Part shown: piece after piece, positions 1 through 9,275 of the stretch
How positions within the stretch are numbered: position 1 is the stretch's first letter
Layout: each line of letters opens with the position of its first letter
NCBI RefSeq assembly: GCF_000374445.1
Contig: NZ_KB894423.1
Coordinates: forward strand, 35,976-99,975
Direction: 5' to 3'
DNA length: 64,000 nucleotides
Origin: Actinokineospora enzanensis DSM 44649
GTDB lineage: Bacteria > Actinomycetota > Actinomycetes > Mycobacteriales > Pseudonocardiaceae
Made by a program: the position numbers and the translations under genes
The notes under the pieces: model-generated
Database searches by the model: none
What the model was told of the DNA's origin: nothing
What the model saw: the letters and a program-made list of their open reading frames with translations, nothing else

Positions 1-66
1 CGGGCAGCGGGCAGCGGGCAGCGGGCAGCGGGCAGCGGGCAGCGGGCAGCGGGCAGCGGGCAGCGG
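1..66. repeat. 7-bp tandem repeat (CGGGCAG)n at window edge
   Basis: Nine perfect head-to-tail copies of CGGGCAG run from the first base to position 63, followed by a partial copy (CGG). The array is cut by the window boundary, so its full length is unknown. A 7-bp unit would shift frame if coding, and no convincing ORF uses it. It lies downstream of a leftward aminotransferase-like gene. Confidence 0.9.
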
Positions 67-273
67 CGAAGAGTGCCGGGGCGAGCGTCAAGGCGAGGTG
101 AACCCTGCGGCCGGGAGCCGACTCGGAGCCGGGCAAGAGGTCCGAGCCGGGTTGTCCACAAGCCCTCCGATTCATCCACAGGCGCCCAGCCACCCCTTCC
201 AACGCCCGGACCAGCGCGGATAGGTTCGCTCGTGGAGCCACCAAGCGATGACCGGCTCAACCAGGAAACGGAG
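67..273. other. Non-coding stretch left of the first gene
   Basis: About 200 bases between the edge repeat and the stop codon of the leftward class V aminotransferase-like gene. I see no convincing ORF, hairpin or promoter here; the open frames are antisense extensions of the neighbouring gene. Confidence 0.5.
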
Positions 274-1461
274 TCAGAGATGCGCGACAGCCGACACAGC
301 CATGTCCAACTGCTCGTCACTGACGAAGTAGTGCGGCGAGGCCCGAACCACCTGCCCCAACCCCCGCCGCGTCATGTCGTAGCGGGTGGACGGGAGGCGG
401 CTGACCGTGACGGTGATGTCCTGGGCGGCGAGAGCGTCGCGGACCTGGTCGGCGGGCAGGTGTCGGACGGTGAAGCTCACCAGGCCGCACGGGCGTGGGC
501 CGAGGTCGTGGCATTCGACGCCGGGGACGCCGGTCAGGCCGTCGCGCAGGTGGGTGGCGCGGGCGGTGACGGTGGCGGCGATTCGGGGTATGCCCAGGTC
601 CAGGGCGTAGCGCAGGGCGGCCTGGAGGCCGAGGCGGGCGGCGACGTTGTGTTCCCAGAGTTCGAGGACGCGGGTGTCGGGGCGGAGGGACACCTCGGCG
701 GGGCCGGTCCACTGGCCGCCCTGGAGGTCGATCAGGCGGGGGCGGAGGGTCGGCAGGACCTCGCGGCGGACGGCGAGGAAGCCGGTGCCCCGGGGGCCGC
801 GCAGCCACTTCCGGCCGGTGCCGGTGATCATGTCGACGGTCGACAACGAGACCGGCAGCTGGCCGAGAGACTGGCAGGCGTCCAGCAACACCAAGGCGCC
901 GACCGAGTGGGCGACGGCGGTGACCTCCTCGACCGGGTTCACCAGGCCGCCGTTGGTCGGCACGTGCACCAGGGACACCAGCTTGACCCGCTCGTCCACC
1001 ATGGACCGCAAAGAGTCCACATCGACCGTTCCATCAGGACCGGACGGCACCGGTTCGACGATGAAGCCCATCCGGGTGGCCAGGTGCAGCAACGGGATGG
1101 CGTTGCCGCCGTACTCGGCCTCGGTGGTCAGGACGCGGTCTCCCGGGCCGAGGGAGATCGCGTCCAGGAGGGTGAGCCAGGAGCGGGTGGCGCTGTCGGT
1201 GTAGGCGACCTCGTCCGGGGCACAGTCCAGGAGCTCGGCCAGGACGTCGTAGCCCGCGTCCAGGTCCGCCTCGGCGGCCGCGCGGTAGCCGCCGATCTCG
1301 GCTTCACGGCGGAGATGGGAGAGCACGGCGTCGAGCACCGGGGACGGCGGCAGGGAGGAGCCAGCGCTGTCGAGGAAGGCGCCGGTGCGGGCGGCGGGGG
1401 TGTCGGCCTGGGCGAGAGCCGCCGGGATCAGGTCGGCTTCCAGGTTTGCAGGTTCCACCAC
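274..1461 (-). CDS. Class V aminotransferase / cysteine desulfurase-like PLP enzyme
   Basis: A 395-residue PLP-dependent fold-type I enzyme of the class V aminotransferase family. The N-terminal block LDSAGSS followed by REAEIGGY, the aspartate in LLDACQS that would contact PLP, and the lysine in GTGRKWLRGPRG expected to form the Schiff base are visible. The LDSA...EAEIGGY block resembles ergothioneine-pathway sulfoxide lyases (EgtE), but no egtA-D genes are nearby, so the substrate is unassigned. It starts with tandem GTG codons after a G-rich stretch. Its start overlaps the end of the upstream substrate-binding protein gene by 34 bases, implying co-transcription and perhaps translational coupling. 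Alternatives are another C-S lyase or an isopenicillin N epimerase-like enzyme. Confidence 0.85.
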   Translation of the reverse strand: MVEPANLEADLIPAALAQADTPAARTGAFLDSAGSSLPPSPVLDAVLSHLRREAEIGGYRAAAEADLDAGYDVLAELLDCAPDEVAYTDSATRSWLTLLDAISLGPGDRVLTTEAEYGGNAIPLLHLATRMGFIVEPVPSGPDGTVDVDSLRSMVDERVKLVSLVHVPTNGGLVNPVEEVTAVAHSVGALVLLDACQSLGQLPVSLSTVDMITGTGRKWLRGPRGTGFLAVRREVLPTLRPRLIDLQGGQWTGPAEVSLRPDTRVLELWEHNVAARLGLQAALRYALDLGIPRIAATVTARATHLRDGLTGVPGVECHDLGPRPCGLVSFTVRHLPADQVRDALAAQDITVTVSRLPSTRYDMTRRGLGQVVRASPHYFVSDEQLDMAVSAVAHL

Positions 1462-2927
1462 GGCCCCCAGGTGTGATCGGTGCCCGTGGCGTCCACCACG
1501 GACTGGTATCCGGTCCAGTTCTCGCGCATGACGTAGCTGTGCGTCGGCGTGCCGAGCACGTCCATGGTCGGCGCGGTCAGGTAGGCGCGTTCAAGGGCGC
1601 GGTAGGCGACGGCGCGCTGGGCGGGGTCGGTGGTCGCGCGGGCGGCGTCCAGCGAGTCGGCGATCGTGCCGCCCGCCGGGTGCAGCAGCGGGTAGAGGGC
1701 CGGGTCGGGGTCGAACGGGTCGCCGTAGGCGAGCAGGCGCGGGGTCGACGGGTCCGGGTCCCGGGTCGGGGTGGCGGTGACCTTGATGCCGACGGCCTTG
1801 ACCTGTTCGGCGAACGCGGCCAGCAGGTCGCGGGAGGTGATGTCGCCGAGCGGGTAGGTCACCGCGAACTCCGCGCGCACGCCCGCCTTCTCGCGCACCC
1901 CGTCGGCGCCGAGCGTCCAGCCACCCGCGTCCAGCACCGTGACCGCGCGGGTGGCGTCGTAGTCCATGCGGGCGCCGGGCTCCACGAACTCGGCCAGCAC
2001 GGGCGGCACCGGCAGGGACGCGATCGTGCCGTGCCCGGCGAGCGCGGTGGCGACGAGCTGCTGCCGGTCGACGGCGAGGTTGAGGGCCAGCCGCAGCGCG
2101 GGGTCGGCGGTGGGGCCCTGGTCGACGAAGGTGACCGCGCGCAGGTCGGCGCTGTCGTGCTCGATGACGTTCAGGCCGTCGGTCTTGGCGAAGTCGCGGG
2201 CGAGCGTGGCCGGGAGCTCGGCGCCGTCGAGCTTGCCGTCGCGCATGCGCTGGGCGCGGACCTGGTCGTCCGGGATGAACTCCACGGTGACGGTGGTGAT
2301 CGCCGGTTCGCCCGCGTAGTGGGCCTTGTTGGCGGTGAGCACGAGCCGGTTGCCGCGCTCCCAGTCGACCAGCTTGTATGGGCCGGTGCCGACCAGGTTC
2401 TCCGGGGTCGACGTGCTCGCCGGGATGCCGAGCACGAGCAGGTCGGCGAACGTGGCGCTGGGCGTGGACAGGTCGAACCGGACCGTGGTCGGGTCGACCT
2501 GGGCGACGTTCGTCAGCATCCAGAACCGGGCGTGCAGCGGGGACGCCGGGTCGAGCGCGGTCTTGTACGTGGCCACCACGTCGGCGGCGTCGAACCCGCT
2601 GCCGTCGGTGTAGGAGACGTCGGTGCGCAGCCGGGCCGTCCACGACTTCCCGTCGGCCGACGGCAGCGGCAGGGTCGTGGCCAGCGCGGGCCGCAGGGTG
2701 CCGGTGGCCGCGTGCTCGACCAGGCCGTCGAAGATCTTGGCCGCCCCGAACGGCGCGTACCCCTGTCGCGGGTCCAGCGTCGCCGGTTCCTTGGCGACCG
2801 CGATGACCAGCGACTTCCCGGCCGGGTCGCCGGAGGCGGGCGGTGCCGGGTCGGCCGTGCAGGCCGCGCTCCCCAGCACCCCCAGGACGACGAGGACACC
2901 GAGGGCACGCCGAGACACGATCCGCAC
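1428..2927 (-). CDS. ABC transporter substrate-binding lipoprotein, family 5 (peptide/opine type)
   Basis: A 499-residue extracellular solute-binding protein of family 5 (DppA/OppA type). It has a signal peptide ending in a lipobox-like GSAAC at about residue 23, so it should be a lipid-anchored cell-surface receptor. The family pattern is visible as the EPATLDP block near residue 50, YTDGSGFDAADVVATYK near 110, and GTGPYKL near 180. No permease or ATPase genes lie beside it, so it either works with components encoded elsewhere or is an orphan receptor. It is first in a leftward pair with the PLP enzyme gene that overlaps its 3' end. Ligand specificity cannot be read from sequence. Confidence 0.88.
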   Translation of the reverse strand: MRIVSRRALGVLVVLGVLGSAACTADPAPPASGDPAGKSLVIAVAKEPATLDPRQGYAPFGAAKIFDGLVEHAATGTLRPALATTLPLPSADGKSWTARLRTDVSYTDGSGFDAADVVATYKTALDPASPLHARFWMLTNVAQVDPTTVRFDLSTPSATFADLLVLGIPASTSTPENLVGTGPYKLVDWERGNRLVLTANKAHYAGEPAITTVTVEFIPDDQVRAQRMRDGKLDGAELPATLARDFAKTDGLNVIEHDSADLRAVTFVDQGPTADPALRLALNLAVDRQQLVATALAGHGTIASLPVPPVLAEFVEPGARMDYDATRAVTVLDAGGWTLGADGVREKAGVRAEFAVTYPLGDITSRDLLAAFAEQVKAVGIKVTATPTRDPDPSTPRLLAYGDPFDPDPALYPLLHPAGGTIADSLDAARATTDPAQRAVAYRALERAYLTAPTMDVLGTPTHSYVMRENWTGYQSVVDATGTDHTWGPWWNLQTWKPT

Positions 2928-3020
2928 GACTCCCGACCTTAGTCGACCTGCGCCGCGCGGTGTCCCGTGAGACCGTTTCGGCCGAACGGATCAGCGCCTA
3001 CAGCCGAAAGGTCCAACGGG

Positions 3021-3401
3021 ATGACTCGCACGTGGTGCGTCGCCGCGATCGTGGCGGTCTCGCTCCTGGCAACCGCCTGCGGCACCGCCGAACCGGAGAC
3101 GGGCTCGGGCGACAGCGCGCTGGCCGCGAACGGCATCCCGGCCAAGCCGAGCGCGGAGGTCGCGGCCGCGTTCGTGGCCGACCTGAACGCGATCGACGAG
3201 GACATCGTGCACGGCAAACCGGACAAGGCGGTGGACCGGGGCCGCAACCAGTGCCGCTCGGTGCGTTCCGCGCCGACCGATGAGGCCCAGCTCGTCGACC
3301 TCACGAACAAGCGGTTCAGCTCGCCGCACCACCCGAACGGCTTCGGCACCGAGGTCGCGGCGCGGATCCTGGCCGCCGTGCGCAAGCACCTGTGCCCGTA
3401 G
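3021..3401 (+). CDS. Small putative lipoprotein (DUF732-like)
   Basis: A 126-residue secreted protein beginning MTRTWCVAA, with a hydrophobic signal and lipobox LLATAC (Cys about residue 20). An ATG at this position follows AAAGG at a suitable distance; an upstream in-frame start would add 18 basic residues and bury the signal peptide, so it was rejected. The mature part has two further cysteines (NQCRS and KHLCP) that could form a disulfide and a PSAEVAAAFVADLNAI helix, similar in layout to actinobacterial DUF732 proteins. Function unknown. It is divergent from the solute-binding protein gene. Confidence 0.75.
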   Translation: MTRTWCVAAIVAVSLLATACGTAEPETGSGDSALAANGIPAKPSAEVAAAFVADLNAIDEDIVHGKPDKAVDRGRNQCRSVRSAPTDEAQLVDLTNKRFSSPHHPNGFGTEVAARILAAVRKHLCP

Positions 3402-3443
3402 CGCCGGCACAATCGGCGGGTCGGCCGATGGTGAGGAGCGAAC

Positions 3444-4223
3444 GTGCGCGTAGCGCTGTGCCAGATCTCGTCCACCCCGGAGCCCGCGCGGAACCTGGAG
3501 CTCGTTCGCGCCGGTGTGCGCGACGCCGTCGAGCGGGGCGCGTCGGTGGTGGTGTTCCCGGAGGCGACGATGGCCAACTTCAGCGTGTCGCTCGCGCCGC
3601 TCGCGGAACCGCTGGACGGGCCGTGGGCCGGTGAGGTCCGGGCGATCGCCGACGAGGCGGACGTGGTGGTGGTCGCGGGGATGTTCACGCCTGCTGCGGA
3701 CAGGCGGGTGTTCAATACGTTGCTGGTGACCGGGCGCGGGCATCACTTCGGGTACGACAAGATCCATCTGTTCGACGCGTTCGGGTTCCAGGAGTCGCGG
3801 ACGGTGGCGCCCGGGAAGAGCACGGTGACGTTCGCCGTGGACGGGGTCACGTTGGGGGTGGCCACCTGCTACGACGTTCGGTTTCCCGAGCTGTTTCGGG
3901 CGCTCGCGGACAAGGGGGCGAGCGCGGTGCTGCTCGGGGCGTCGTGGGGGGCCGGGCCGGGGAAGAGGGAGCAGTGGGAGTTGCTGGTCCGGGCCAGGGC
4001 GCTTGATTCGACGGCGTGGGTGTTGGCGGCGGGGCAGTCTGATCCTGGGGCGGTGGAAGGGAATACGCCGTTGGGGATCGGGTACAGCATGGGGGTCGGG
4101 CCTCGGGGGGACGTTGTGGGGCAGTTGGGGGCGGAGGTCGGGGTGTTGGTGGTGGATATTGATCAGGAGAGCGTGGAGTCTGCTCGACAGGCGATTCCCG
4201 TGTTGGCGAATCGGCGGCTTTGA
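3444..4223 (+). CDS. Carbon-nitrogen hydrolase (nitrilase family amidohydrolase)
   Basis: A 259-residue nitrilase-superfamily enzyme. The catalytic triad is readable: Glu in VVFPEAT (about residue 42), Lys in YDKIHLFDAFG (about 112) and Cys in ATCYDVRFPEL (about 146). The HLFDAFG and CYDVRFPE blocks resemble the Nit/omega-amidase branch that repairs deaminated glutathione or hydrolyses alpha-ketoacid amides; the exact substrate is inferred, not shown. The GTG start has GAGGAG just upstream. The 3' third uses noticeably more T-ending codons than its neighbours. It stands alone on the plus strand, 42 bases after the small lipoprotein gene. Confidence 0.9.
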   Translation: MRVALCQISSTPEPARNLELVRAGVRDAVERGASVVVFPEATMANFSVSLAPLAEPLDGPWAGEVRAIADEADVVVVAGMFTPAADRRVFNTLLVTGRGHHFGYDKIHLFDAFGFQESRTVAPGKSTVTFAVDGVTLGVATCYDVRFPELFRALADKGASAVLLGASWGAGPGKREQWELLVRARALDSTAWVLAAGQSDPGAVEGNTPLGIGYSMGVGPRGDVVGQLGAEVGVLVVDIDQESVESARQAIPVLANRRL

Positions 4224-4411
4224 GTGGCCACTGGCGGGTAGTTCGTTGGAGTACACGACATCTGTCGCGCCGAGGCGGACCACGGTCCATGCCGGGCTGT
4301 TACGTGCGTCTACTTGGCACCGCCGTGGTGTCCGGGCGAGTAGGTTCGGTGTGGGGCTGTCGGCTGTGATGGCCTGCTGGTGGCCCTCTCCGAACGAACG
4401 GAGACAACGGT

Positions 4412-5008
4412 ATGAGGCTTCCCGACACCGCGCATACGGTTCGGCCGTGGCGTATTCACGAGATCGCGCCCGACTTCCATCTTGAGGACGTCTGGGCGTT
4501 ACCCACCCCCGGCAGCGCAGGCGACTTTCCCCGCTTGGTGCGGCTCGCCGCGAACCGGGACTACGGCGACACTCCTTCTCACGCCGCTCGCGCGCTGGTC
4601 GCGTTTCGTCGCACACTGGGTGCGTGGTTCGGTTGGGACGCTGCGGATTCCGGTGTCGGCACGCGGGTGGCGACGCTTCGCGAGCGGTTGCCCGCCGACC
4701 TGTCGGCCGGGCCGACCGGGCCGGAGTTCCCCAACCGCCCCTTCACTTCCGTCTACCTGACCGAGAACGAGTGGGCGTCGGAGATCGCCAACCGGACCGT
4801 GCACGCGGTCATGCACCTGGGTTGGGTGCCCGACGGCGCGGGTGGTTACCGGGGGCAGATGGCCGTGTTGGTCAAGCCGAACGGCAGGCTCGGCCGGGCC
4901 TACATGAAGGCCATCGCGCCGTTCCGGTACCTGGTCGTCTACCCGCCGCTGATCCGGCATTTCGGCCAGGCGTGGCGGGCGGCCCCGCCGAACACCCTAG
5001 GCGCGTAG
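4412..5008 (+). CDS. DUF2867 domain protein
   Basis: A 198-residue protein matching the DUF2867 layout: N-terminal TVRPWRIHEIAPDFHLEDVW, the middle FTSVYLTENEWASEIANRTVHAVMHLGWV and the C-terminal LVKPNGRLGRAYMKAIAPFRYLVVYPPLIR. The family is sometimes fused to NAD-dependent epimerases and has an SRPBCC-like appearance; no activity is established that I can name. Start ATG follows a GGAG. Its last 12 bases overlap the end of nadC on the opposite strand, a tail-to-tail convergent arrangement. About 190 bases separate it from the nitrilase gene; I see no clear promoter there. Confidence 0.8.
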   Translation: MRLPDTAHTVRPWRIHEIAPDFHLEDVWALPTPGSAGDFPRLVRLAANRDYGDTPSHAARALVAFRRTLGAWFGWDAADSGVGTRVATLRERLPADLSAGPTGPEFPNRPFTSVYLTENEWASEIANRTVHAVMHLGWVPDGAGGYRGQMAVLVKPNGRLGRAYMKAIAPFRYLVVYPPLIRHFGQAWRAAPPNTLGA

Positions 5009-5839
5009 GTCCATGCCGAGGTCGAGGGCGGGCGAGGAGTGCGTCAGCCCGCCCACGGCCAGGTAGTCCACGCCCGTTTCGGCGTAGGCGCGGGCCACAT
5101 CGAGAGTCAGACCGCCGGAGGCCTCCAGTTTGGCGGTCGTCCCGGACGCCCGGCGGACCGCTTCCGCGCATTCGGCGACGCTGAAGTTGTCCAGTAGTAC
5201 CAGTTCCGCGTCGGCTGCCAGGGCCTCGTCGAGCTGGTCGAGGGTGTCGACCTCCACCTCGCACGGCAGTCGCGGCGCGTGTGCTCGGGCCGCTGCCAGG
5301 GCGTTGGCCACCGAGCCTGCCGCGACGACGTGGTTGTCCTTGATCAGGACGGCGTCGCCGAGGCCCATGCGGTGGTTGACGCCGCCGCCGCAGCGGACCG
5401 CGTACTTCGCCAGGAAACGCAGGCCCGGCAAGGTCTTGCGGGAGTCGCGCACCGCCGTGCCCGTGCCCTCGATCGCGGTGGCCCAGGCGGCCGTGGCGGT
5501 CGCGATGCCGGACAGGTGGCACAGGAAGTTCAATGCCGTGCGCTCGGCGGTCAGCAGGGCTCGCGTGTCGCCGCGTACGACCAGCGCGGGCTCGCCGACG
5601 ACGGCGGGGCTGCCATCCTCCACAGTGGACTCGATGGTCAGGCCGGGCGCGACCGTGCGGAAGACTCGCGCGGCCACCGGGACGCCTGCCAGCACCCCGG
5701 CCTTGCGCGGTGTCAGCTCCGCGACCGCCACCGCGTCGGCGGGTACCGTCGCCTCGGTGGTCGCGTCCGGGCCGTAGCGCAGGTCTTCCTCCAGCGCCAC
5801 CGCGATGATCCGGTCCAGTTCAGCGTCATCGAAGCTCAT
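4997..5839 (-). CDS. nadC: Nicotinate-nucleotide pyrophosphorylase (quinolinate phosphoribosyltransferase)
   Basis: A 280-residue enzyme converting quinolinate and PRPP to nicotinate mononucleotide, CO2 and PPi, the third step of de novo NAD synthesis. Family blocks are clear: EDLRYGPDATTEA near the start, ERTALNFLCHLSGIAT, RDSRKTLPGLRFLAKYAVRCGGGVNHRMGL, IKDNH, and the C-terminal LEASGGL...GVDYLAVGGLTHSS. Length is typical. It is the last gene of nadA-nadB-nadC; its ATG overlaps the nadB stop as ATGA, indicating translational coupling. The operon is expected to be repressed by NrtR. Confidence 0.97.
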   Translation of the reverse strand: MSFDDAELDRIIAVALEEDLRYGPDATTEATVPADAVAVAELTPRKAGVLAGVPVAARVFRTVAPGLTIESTVEDGSPAVVGEPALVVRGDTRALLTAERTALNFLCHLSGIATATAAWATAIEGTGTAVRDSRKTLPGLRFLAKYAVRCGGGVNHRMGLGDAVLIKDNHVVAAGSVANALAAARAHAPRLPCEVEVDTLDQLDEALAADAELVLLDNFSVAECAEAVRRASGTTAKLEASGGLTLDVARAYAETGVDYLAVGGLTHSSPALDLGMDLRA

Positions 5840-7464
5840 GCCGCACCCCTCAGAGCCGTCAGGTTGCCGAGTACCGGCTGGCCCGTCGGAGTCAGCCGCA
5901 CGAGCTGGCTACGCCGCCAGACCGCGTCGTCCTTGTTCGGGAAGTCGGTGCGGACGTGGCAGCCCCGGCTCTCCCGGCGGGCCGACGCGGCCGCGATCAG
6001 GGCACGACCGGCCAGGGTCAGTGCCGCGTCCTCGACCAGCAGCCGCGACTCCAGCCGCTTGTCCACAGTGGACACGTCGAGCACCGAGCCGACCACGGCC
6101 AGGCCCTCCGCGTCCCGGCCGATCGCGGCGTAGCGGCTCATCACGCGTTGCAGCGAGTCGCGGTCGGCGACCGGGGCGGTCGGCAGGTCGGCGACCACGG
6201 CCCGGCACGGGTCGGCGAGCCGTCCGGCCGCCAGGTCCGCCGCGACGGCCTCGGCCGCCCGCTCCCCCACGACCAGTCCCTCAAGCAGGCTGTTGGACGC
6301 CAGCCGGTTCGCGCCGTGCAGGCCCGTGCTGGCGACCTCGCCCGCCGCGTAGAGCCCGACCACCGGGGTCCGACCATCCACATCGGATACCACGCCGCCG
6401 CAGGCGAAGTGCGCGGCGGGCGCGACCGGGATCGGCTCCACCACCGGGTCGACCCCGGCCGTCAGGCACGCCGCGTACACGGTCGGGAAACGGGTGCGGA
6501 ACGTCGCCGCGTCCAGATGGGTGGCGTCGAGGAACACGTGGTCGTCGACGCCGCCGCGCTCCAGGGCCATGTGCCGGGTGATCGCGGCGGCCACCACGTC
6601 GCGCGGGGCCAGGTCGGCCAACGGGTGCACACCGAGCATGACCCGGGCGCCGGTCGCGTCGACCAGCACCGCGCCCTCGCCGCGCACCGCCTCGGTGACC
6701 AGCGGGCAACGGCCGCGCGCGCCCTGACCGGTGTAGAGGACGGTGGGGTGGAACTGCACGAACTCCACGTCCGCGACCGGCGCGCCCGCCCGCAGCGCCA
6801 CGGCCAGGCCGTCGCCGGTGGCCACCTCCGGGTTGGACGTCGCCTGGAAGAGTTGTCCGAGGCCACCCGTGGCGAGCAGCACCGCGGGCGCGTTCAGCAC
6901 GCCCGGCACACCGTTCGCGTCCAGCACCTGGAGCCCGGCCACCGCCCCGGCGACCGTCTTCACCGCCTGCACCGCGACGTGGTTCTCCAGCACCGGCACC
7001 CGCCCGTCGCGGGTCGCGGCGAGCAGTGCCCGCTCGACCTCGGCGCCGGTCGCGTCACCGCCCGCGTGCACCACGCGGAACGCCGTGTGGCCGCCCTCGC
7101 GGGTGCGCGCCAGCCTGCCGTCGGAACCCGGGTCGAACACCGCCCCGAGCGCGCGCAGCCGGGTGACCGCCGCCGGGCCGCCCGCGATGATCTCCCGCAC
7201 GGCGTCCTCGTCGCACAGGCCCGCGCCCGCCACCAGCGTGTCGGCCACGTGCCTGTCGACCGAGTCGCCCTCGTCGTGCTCGCCGGGCAGCACGACGGCC
7301 ACGCCGCCCTGGGCCCAGCGGGTGTTGCCGTCCTCGGCCGCGGCCTTGGTGACGACCAGGACCTGCAGCCCGAGCGCCTGGGCCCGCAGCGCCGCGGTCA
7401 GCCCGGCCACACCGGTGCCGACGACGACCAGGTCCGCGCGGGCCTCCCAGCGTGGGTCGCTCAT
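5836..7464 (-). CDS. nadB: L-aspartate oxidase
   Basis: A 542-residue FAD enzyme oxidising L-aspartate to iminoaspartate for quinolinate synthesis. The dinucleotide-binding [13 protein letters not shown] is at residues 13-25. The succinate-dehydrogenase-like body has [12 protein letters not shown], the active-site stretch [10 protein letters not shown], and the substrate/FAD region [42 protein letters not shown] (only key residues noted). Longer upstream starts run into nadA; the ATG at 7464 overlaps the nadA TGA as ATGA and gives the standard N terminus. Product is passed to NadA. Length is normal for the family. Confidence 0.96.
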   Translation of the reverse strand: MSDPRWEARADLVVVGTGVAGLTAALRAQALGLQVLVVTKAAAEDGNTRWAQGGVAVVLPGEHDEGDSVDRHVADTLVAGAGLCDEDAVREIIAGGPAAVTRLRALGAVFDPGSDGRLARTREGGHTAFRVVHAGGDATGAEVERALLAATRDGRVPVLENHVAVQAVKTVAGAVAGLQVLDANGVPGVLNAPAVLLATGGLGQLFQATSNPEVATGDGLAVALRAGAPVADVEFVQFHPTVLYTGQGARGRCPLVTEAVRGEGAVLVDATGARVMLGVHPLADLAPRDVVAAAITRHMALERGGVDDHVFLDATHLDAATFRTRFPTVYAACLTAGVDPVVEPIPVAPAAHFACGGVVSDVDGRTPVVGLYAAGEVASTGLHGANRLASNSLLEGLVVGERAAEAVAADLAAGRLADPCRAVVADLPTAPVADRDSLQRVMSRYAAIGRDAEGLAVVGSVLDVSTVDKRLESRLLVEDAALTLAGRALIAAASARRESRGCHVRTDFPNKDDAVWRRSQLVRLTPTGQPVLGNLTALRGAA

Positions 7465-8468
7465 TCCCCACCCCCGGGCTGGCCGATCTCGATCATGCGC
7501 TGCACCGCGCCCCTGGCCCGCGCCGCGGTCTCGGCGTCCACGTGCACCTCGTCCCGGTTCTCCCGCAGCGACCGCAGCAGCGCCGCCGGGGTGATCATCT
7601 TCATGTACCGGCACGAGGCCCGGTCGTTGACCGCGCTGAACTCGATGTCCGGGGCCGCCTTGCGCAGCTGGTGGATCATGCCGATCTCGGTGGCCACCAG
7701 CACCGACTTGGCGTTGGTCGCGCGAGCCTGGGCAACCATCTCGCCGGTCGAGAGGATCTTCACCCGCTCCGGCGCGACGATGCCCTCCCCGGCCAGGTAG
7801 AGCGCCGAGGTGGCGCAGCCGCACTCCGGGTGGATGAACAGGTCGGCGTCCGGGTTCGCGGCGGCCCGCTCGGCCAGTTCCGGCCCGTTGATGCCCGCGT
7901 GCACGTGGCACTCGCCCGCCCAGATGTGCATGTTCTCCCGGCCGGTGACCCGCTTGACGTGCGCGCCGAGGAACTGGTCCGGCAGGAACAGGACCTCCCG
8001 GTCGGCCGGGATGGAGGCGACCACGTCGACCGCGTTGGACGAGGTGCAGCAGATGTCGGTCTCGGCCTTCACCTCGGCGGTGGTGTTGACGTAGGAGACG
8101 ACCACCGCGCCGGGGTGCTCGGCCTTCCAGGCCCGCAGCTGCCCGCCGGTGATCGAGTCGGCCAGCGAGCAGCCCGCGCGCTCGTCCGGGATCAGCACGG
8201 TCTTCCCCGGGCTGAGGATCTTCGCGGTCTCGGCCATGAAGTGCACGCCGCAGAAGACGATCGTGGACGCCGCACTGGCGGCCGCGATCCGGCTCAGCGC
8301 CAGCGAGTCGCCGGTGTGGTCGGCGATGTCCTGGATCTCCGGCAGCTGGTAGTTGTGCGCGAGCAGCACGGCGTCGCGCTGCTCGACCAGGGCACGCACC
8401 TCGTCCCGCCACGCGGCGTTCGCCTCCACCCCGCCGAGGGGTGTCAGGTCGATCGTGTCCGCGGTCAT
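7461..8468 (-). CDS. nadA: Quinolinate synthase
   Basis: A 335-residue [4Fe-4S] enzyme condensing iminoaspartate with dihydroxyacetone phosphate to quinolinate. Cluster ligands are expected at Cys in AGCSLADS (about 99), Cys in HPECGC (about 213) and Cys in RASCRYMKM (about 300). [16 protein letters not shown] and [14 protein letters not shown] are family hallmarks. The ATG at 8468 follows GGAGGA; upstream in-frame codons enter the divergent nrtR gene and were rejected. It is the first gene of the nad operon, and its promoter region of 58 bp is shared with nrtR and contains an inverted repeat at 8504-8526. Confidence 0.96.
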   Translation of the reverse strand: MTADTIDLTPLGGVEANAAWRDEVRALVEQRDAVLLAHNYQLPEIQDIADHTGDSLALSRIAAASAASTIVFCGVHFMAETAKILSPGKTVLIPDERAGCSLADSITGGQLRAWKAEHPGAVVVSYVNTTAEVKAETDICCTSSNAVDVVASIPADREVLFLPDQFLGAHVKRVTGRENMHIWAGECHVHAGINGPELAERAAANPDADLFIHPECGCATSALYLAGEGIVAPERVKILSTGEMVAQARATNAKSVLVATEIGMIHQLRKAAPDIEFSAVNDRASCRYMKMITPAALLRSLRENRDEVHVDAETAARARGAVQRMIEIGQPGGGE

Positions 8469-8503
8469 GGGGTCCTCCTCGTTGTCCGATTTCCGATCCG
8501 GAG

Positions 8504-8526
8504 GTTTTCGCCTTAGGATCGAAAAC
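8504..8526. promoter_or_regulatory. Candidate NrtR operator (inverted repeat) between nadA and nrtR
   Basis: A perfect inverted repeat, GTTTTCG (8504-8510) and CGAAAAC (8520-8526), with a 9-base spacer. The right arm abuts the nrtR ATG at 8527. NrtR proteins bind palindromes in nad promoters and are released by ADP-ribose in other bacteria, so this is the natural operator; binding here is inferred. Confidence 0.7.
8514..8519 (+). promoter_or_regulatory. -10 element of leaderless nrtR promoter
   Basis: TAGGAT sits 7 bases before the nrtR ATG, so transcription would begin at or next to the start codon (leaderless mRNA). It lies inside the spacer of the inverted repeat, so NrtR binding would block its own promoter. 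A weak -35-like TTCCGA is 17 bases upstream. Confidence 0.55.
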
Positions 8527-9240
8527 ATGACCGATGCTACCACCGGCGCTCCCCCGCTCGTCCACGAAGTACTGGCCGCGGTGCTCCAGGTGAGGCAGGG
8601 ATCACTGCGGGTCCTGCTGTGGGAACGCGCGCTGGAACCCCACGCGCACCGCTGGTCACTGCCCGGCGGCAGGCTGCGCGCGGACGAGGACGTGGAGACC
8701 TCGATCCGCAGGCAGCTGGCCGAGAAGGTCGACGTCCGCCAGGTCGCGCACGTCGAGCAGCTCGCCGTGTTCAGCGCCCCCGACCGGGTGCCGGGCCCGC
8801 GCGCGGTGGCCACCGCCTTCCTCAGCCTGGTCCCCTCGCACATGGACCCCGAGCTGCCCGAGGACACCGCGTGGCAGCCGGTCGACCGGCTGCCGGAGAC
8901 CGCGTTCGACCACGGCGCCATCGTCTTACGCGCACGTAATCGGCTGCGCGCCAAGCTGTCTTACACAAACATCGGCTTCGCCCTCGCGCCCCCCGTGTTC
9001 ACCATCTCGGCGCTGCGCGAGCTCTACTCGGCCGCCCTCGGCTACCGCGTGTCGGCCACCAACCTGCAGCGCGTCCTGTCCCGGCGCGGCCTGTTGGAGC
9101 CCACCGGCGAGACCGCCCGCCCCGGCCGCGCGGGTGGCAGGCCTGCCGCCCAGTTCCGCTTCGCCGACGCCACGATGTCCGTCACGGACCCGTTCGCGGT
9201 GCTCAAACCCCCTGCCGACGATCGAGAACCGCACCCATGA
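8527..9240 (+). CDS. nrtR: NrtR-type NUDIX transcriptional regulator of NAD synthesis
   Basis: A 237-residue regulator with an N-terminal NUDIX fold (about residues 10-150) and a C-terminal winged helix (about 160-225, region [20 protein letters not shown] then [17 protein letters not shown]). The NUDIX box is degenerate: [20 protein letters not shown] lacks the glutamates of the REUXEE core, as in NrtR proteins that sense ADP-ribose-type metabolites rather than hydrolyse them. It is divergent from nadABC and shares a palindromic control region with it, which matches the known NrtR regulon. The ATG at 8527 was chosen over upstream codons because they lie in the operator and nadA; a -10 element 7 bases away suggests leaderless translation. 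Confidence 0.9.
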   Translation: MTDATTGAPPLVHEVLAAVLQVRQGSLRVLLWERALEPHAHRWSLPGGRLRADEDVETSIRRQLAEKVDVRQVAHVEQLAVFSAPDRVPGPRAVATAFLSLVPSHMDPELPEDTAWQPVDRLPETAFDHGAIVLRARNRLRAKLSYTNIGFALAPPVFTISALRELYSAALGYRVSATNLQRVLSRRGLLEPTGETARPGRAGGRPAAQFRFADATMSVTDPFAVLKPPADDREPHP

Positions 9241-9275
9241 CCGCCGATCGCACAGCGCGCGACCCCGCTTCGTCG

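Noticed and set aside
5836-8565. A single long minus-strand ORF (909 codons) covering nadA and nadB
   Set aside because: Only the part from 7464 down is nadB; the upstream part is nadA read in another frame.
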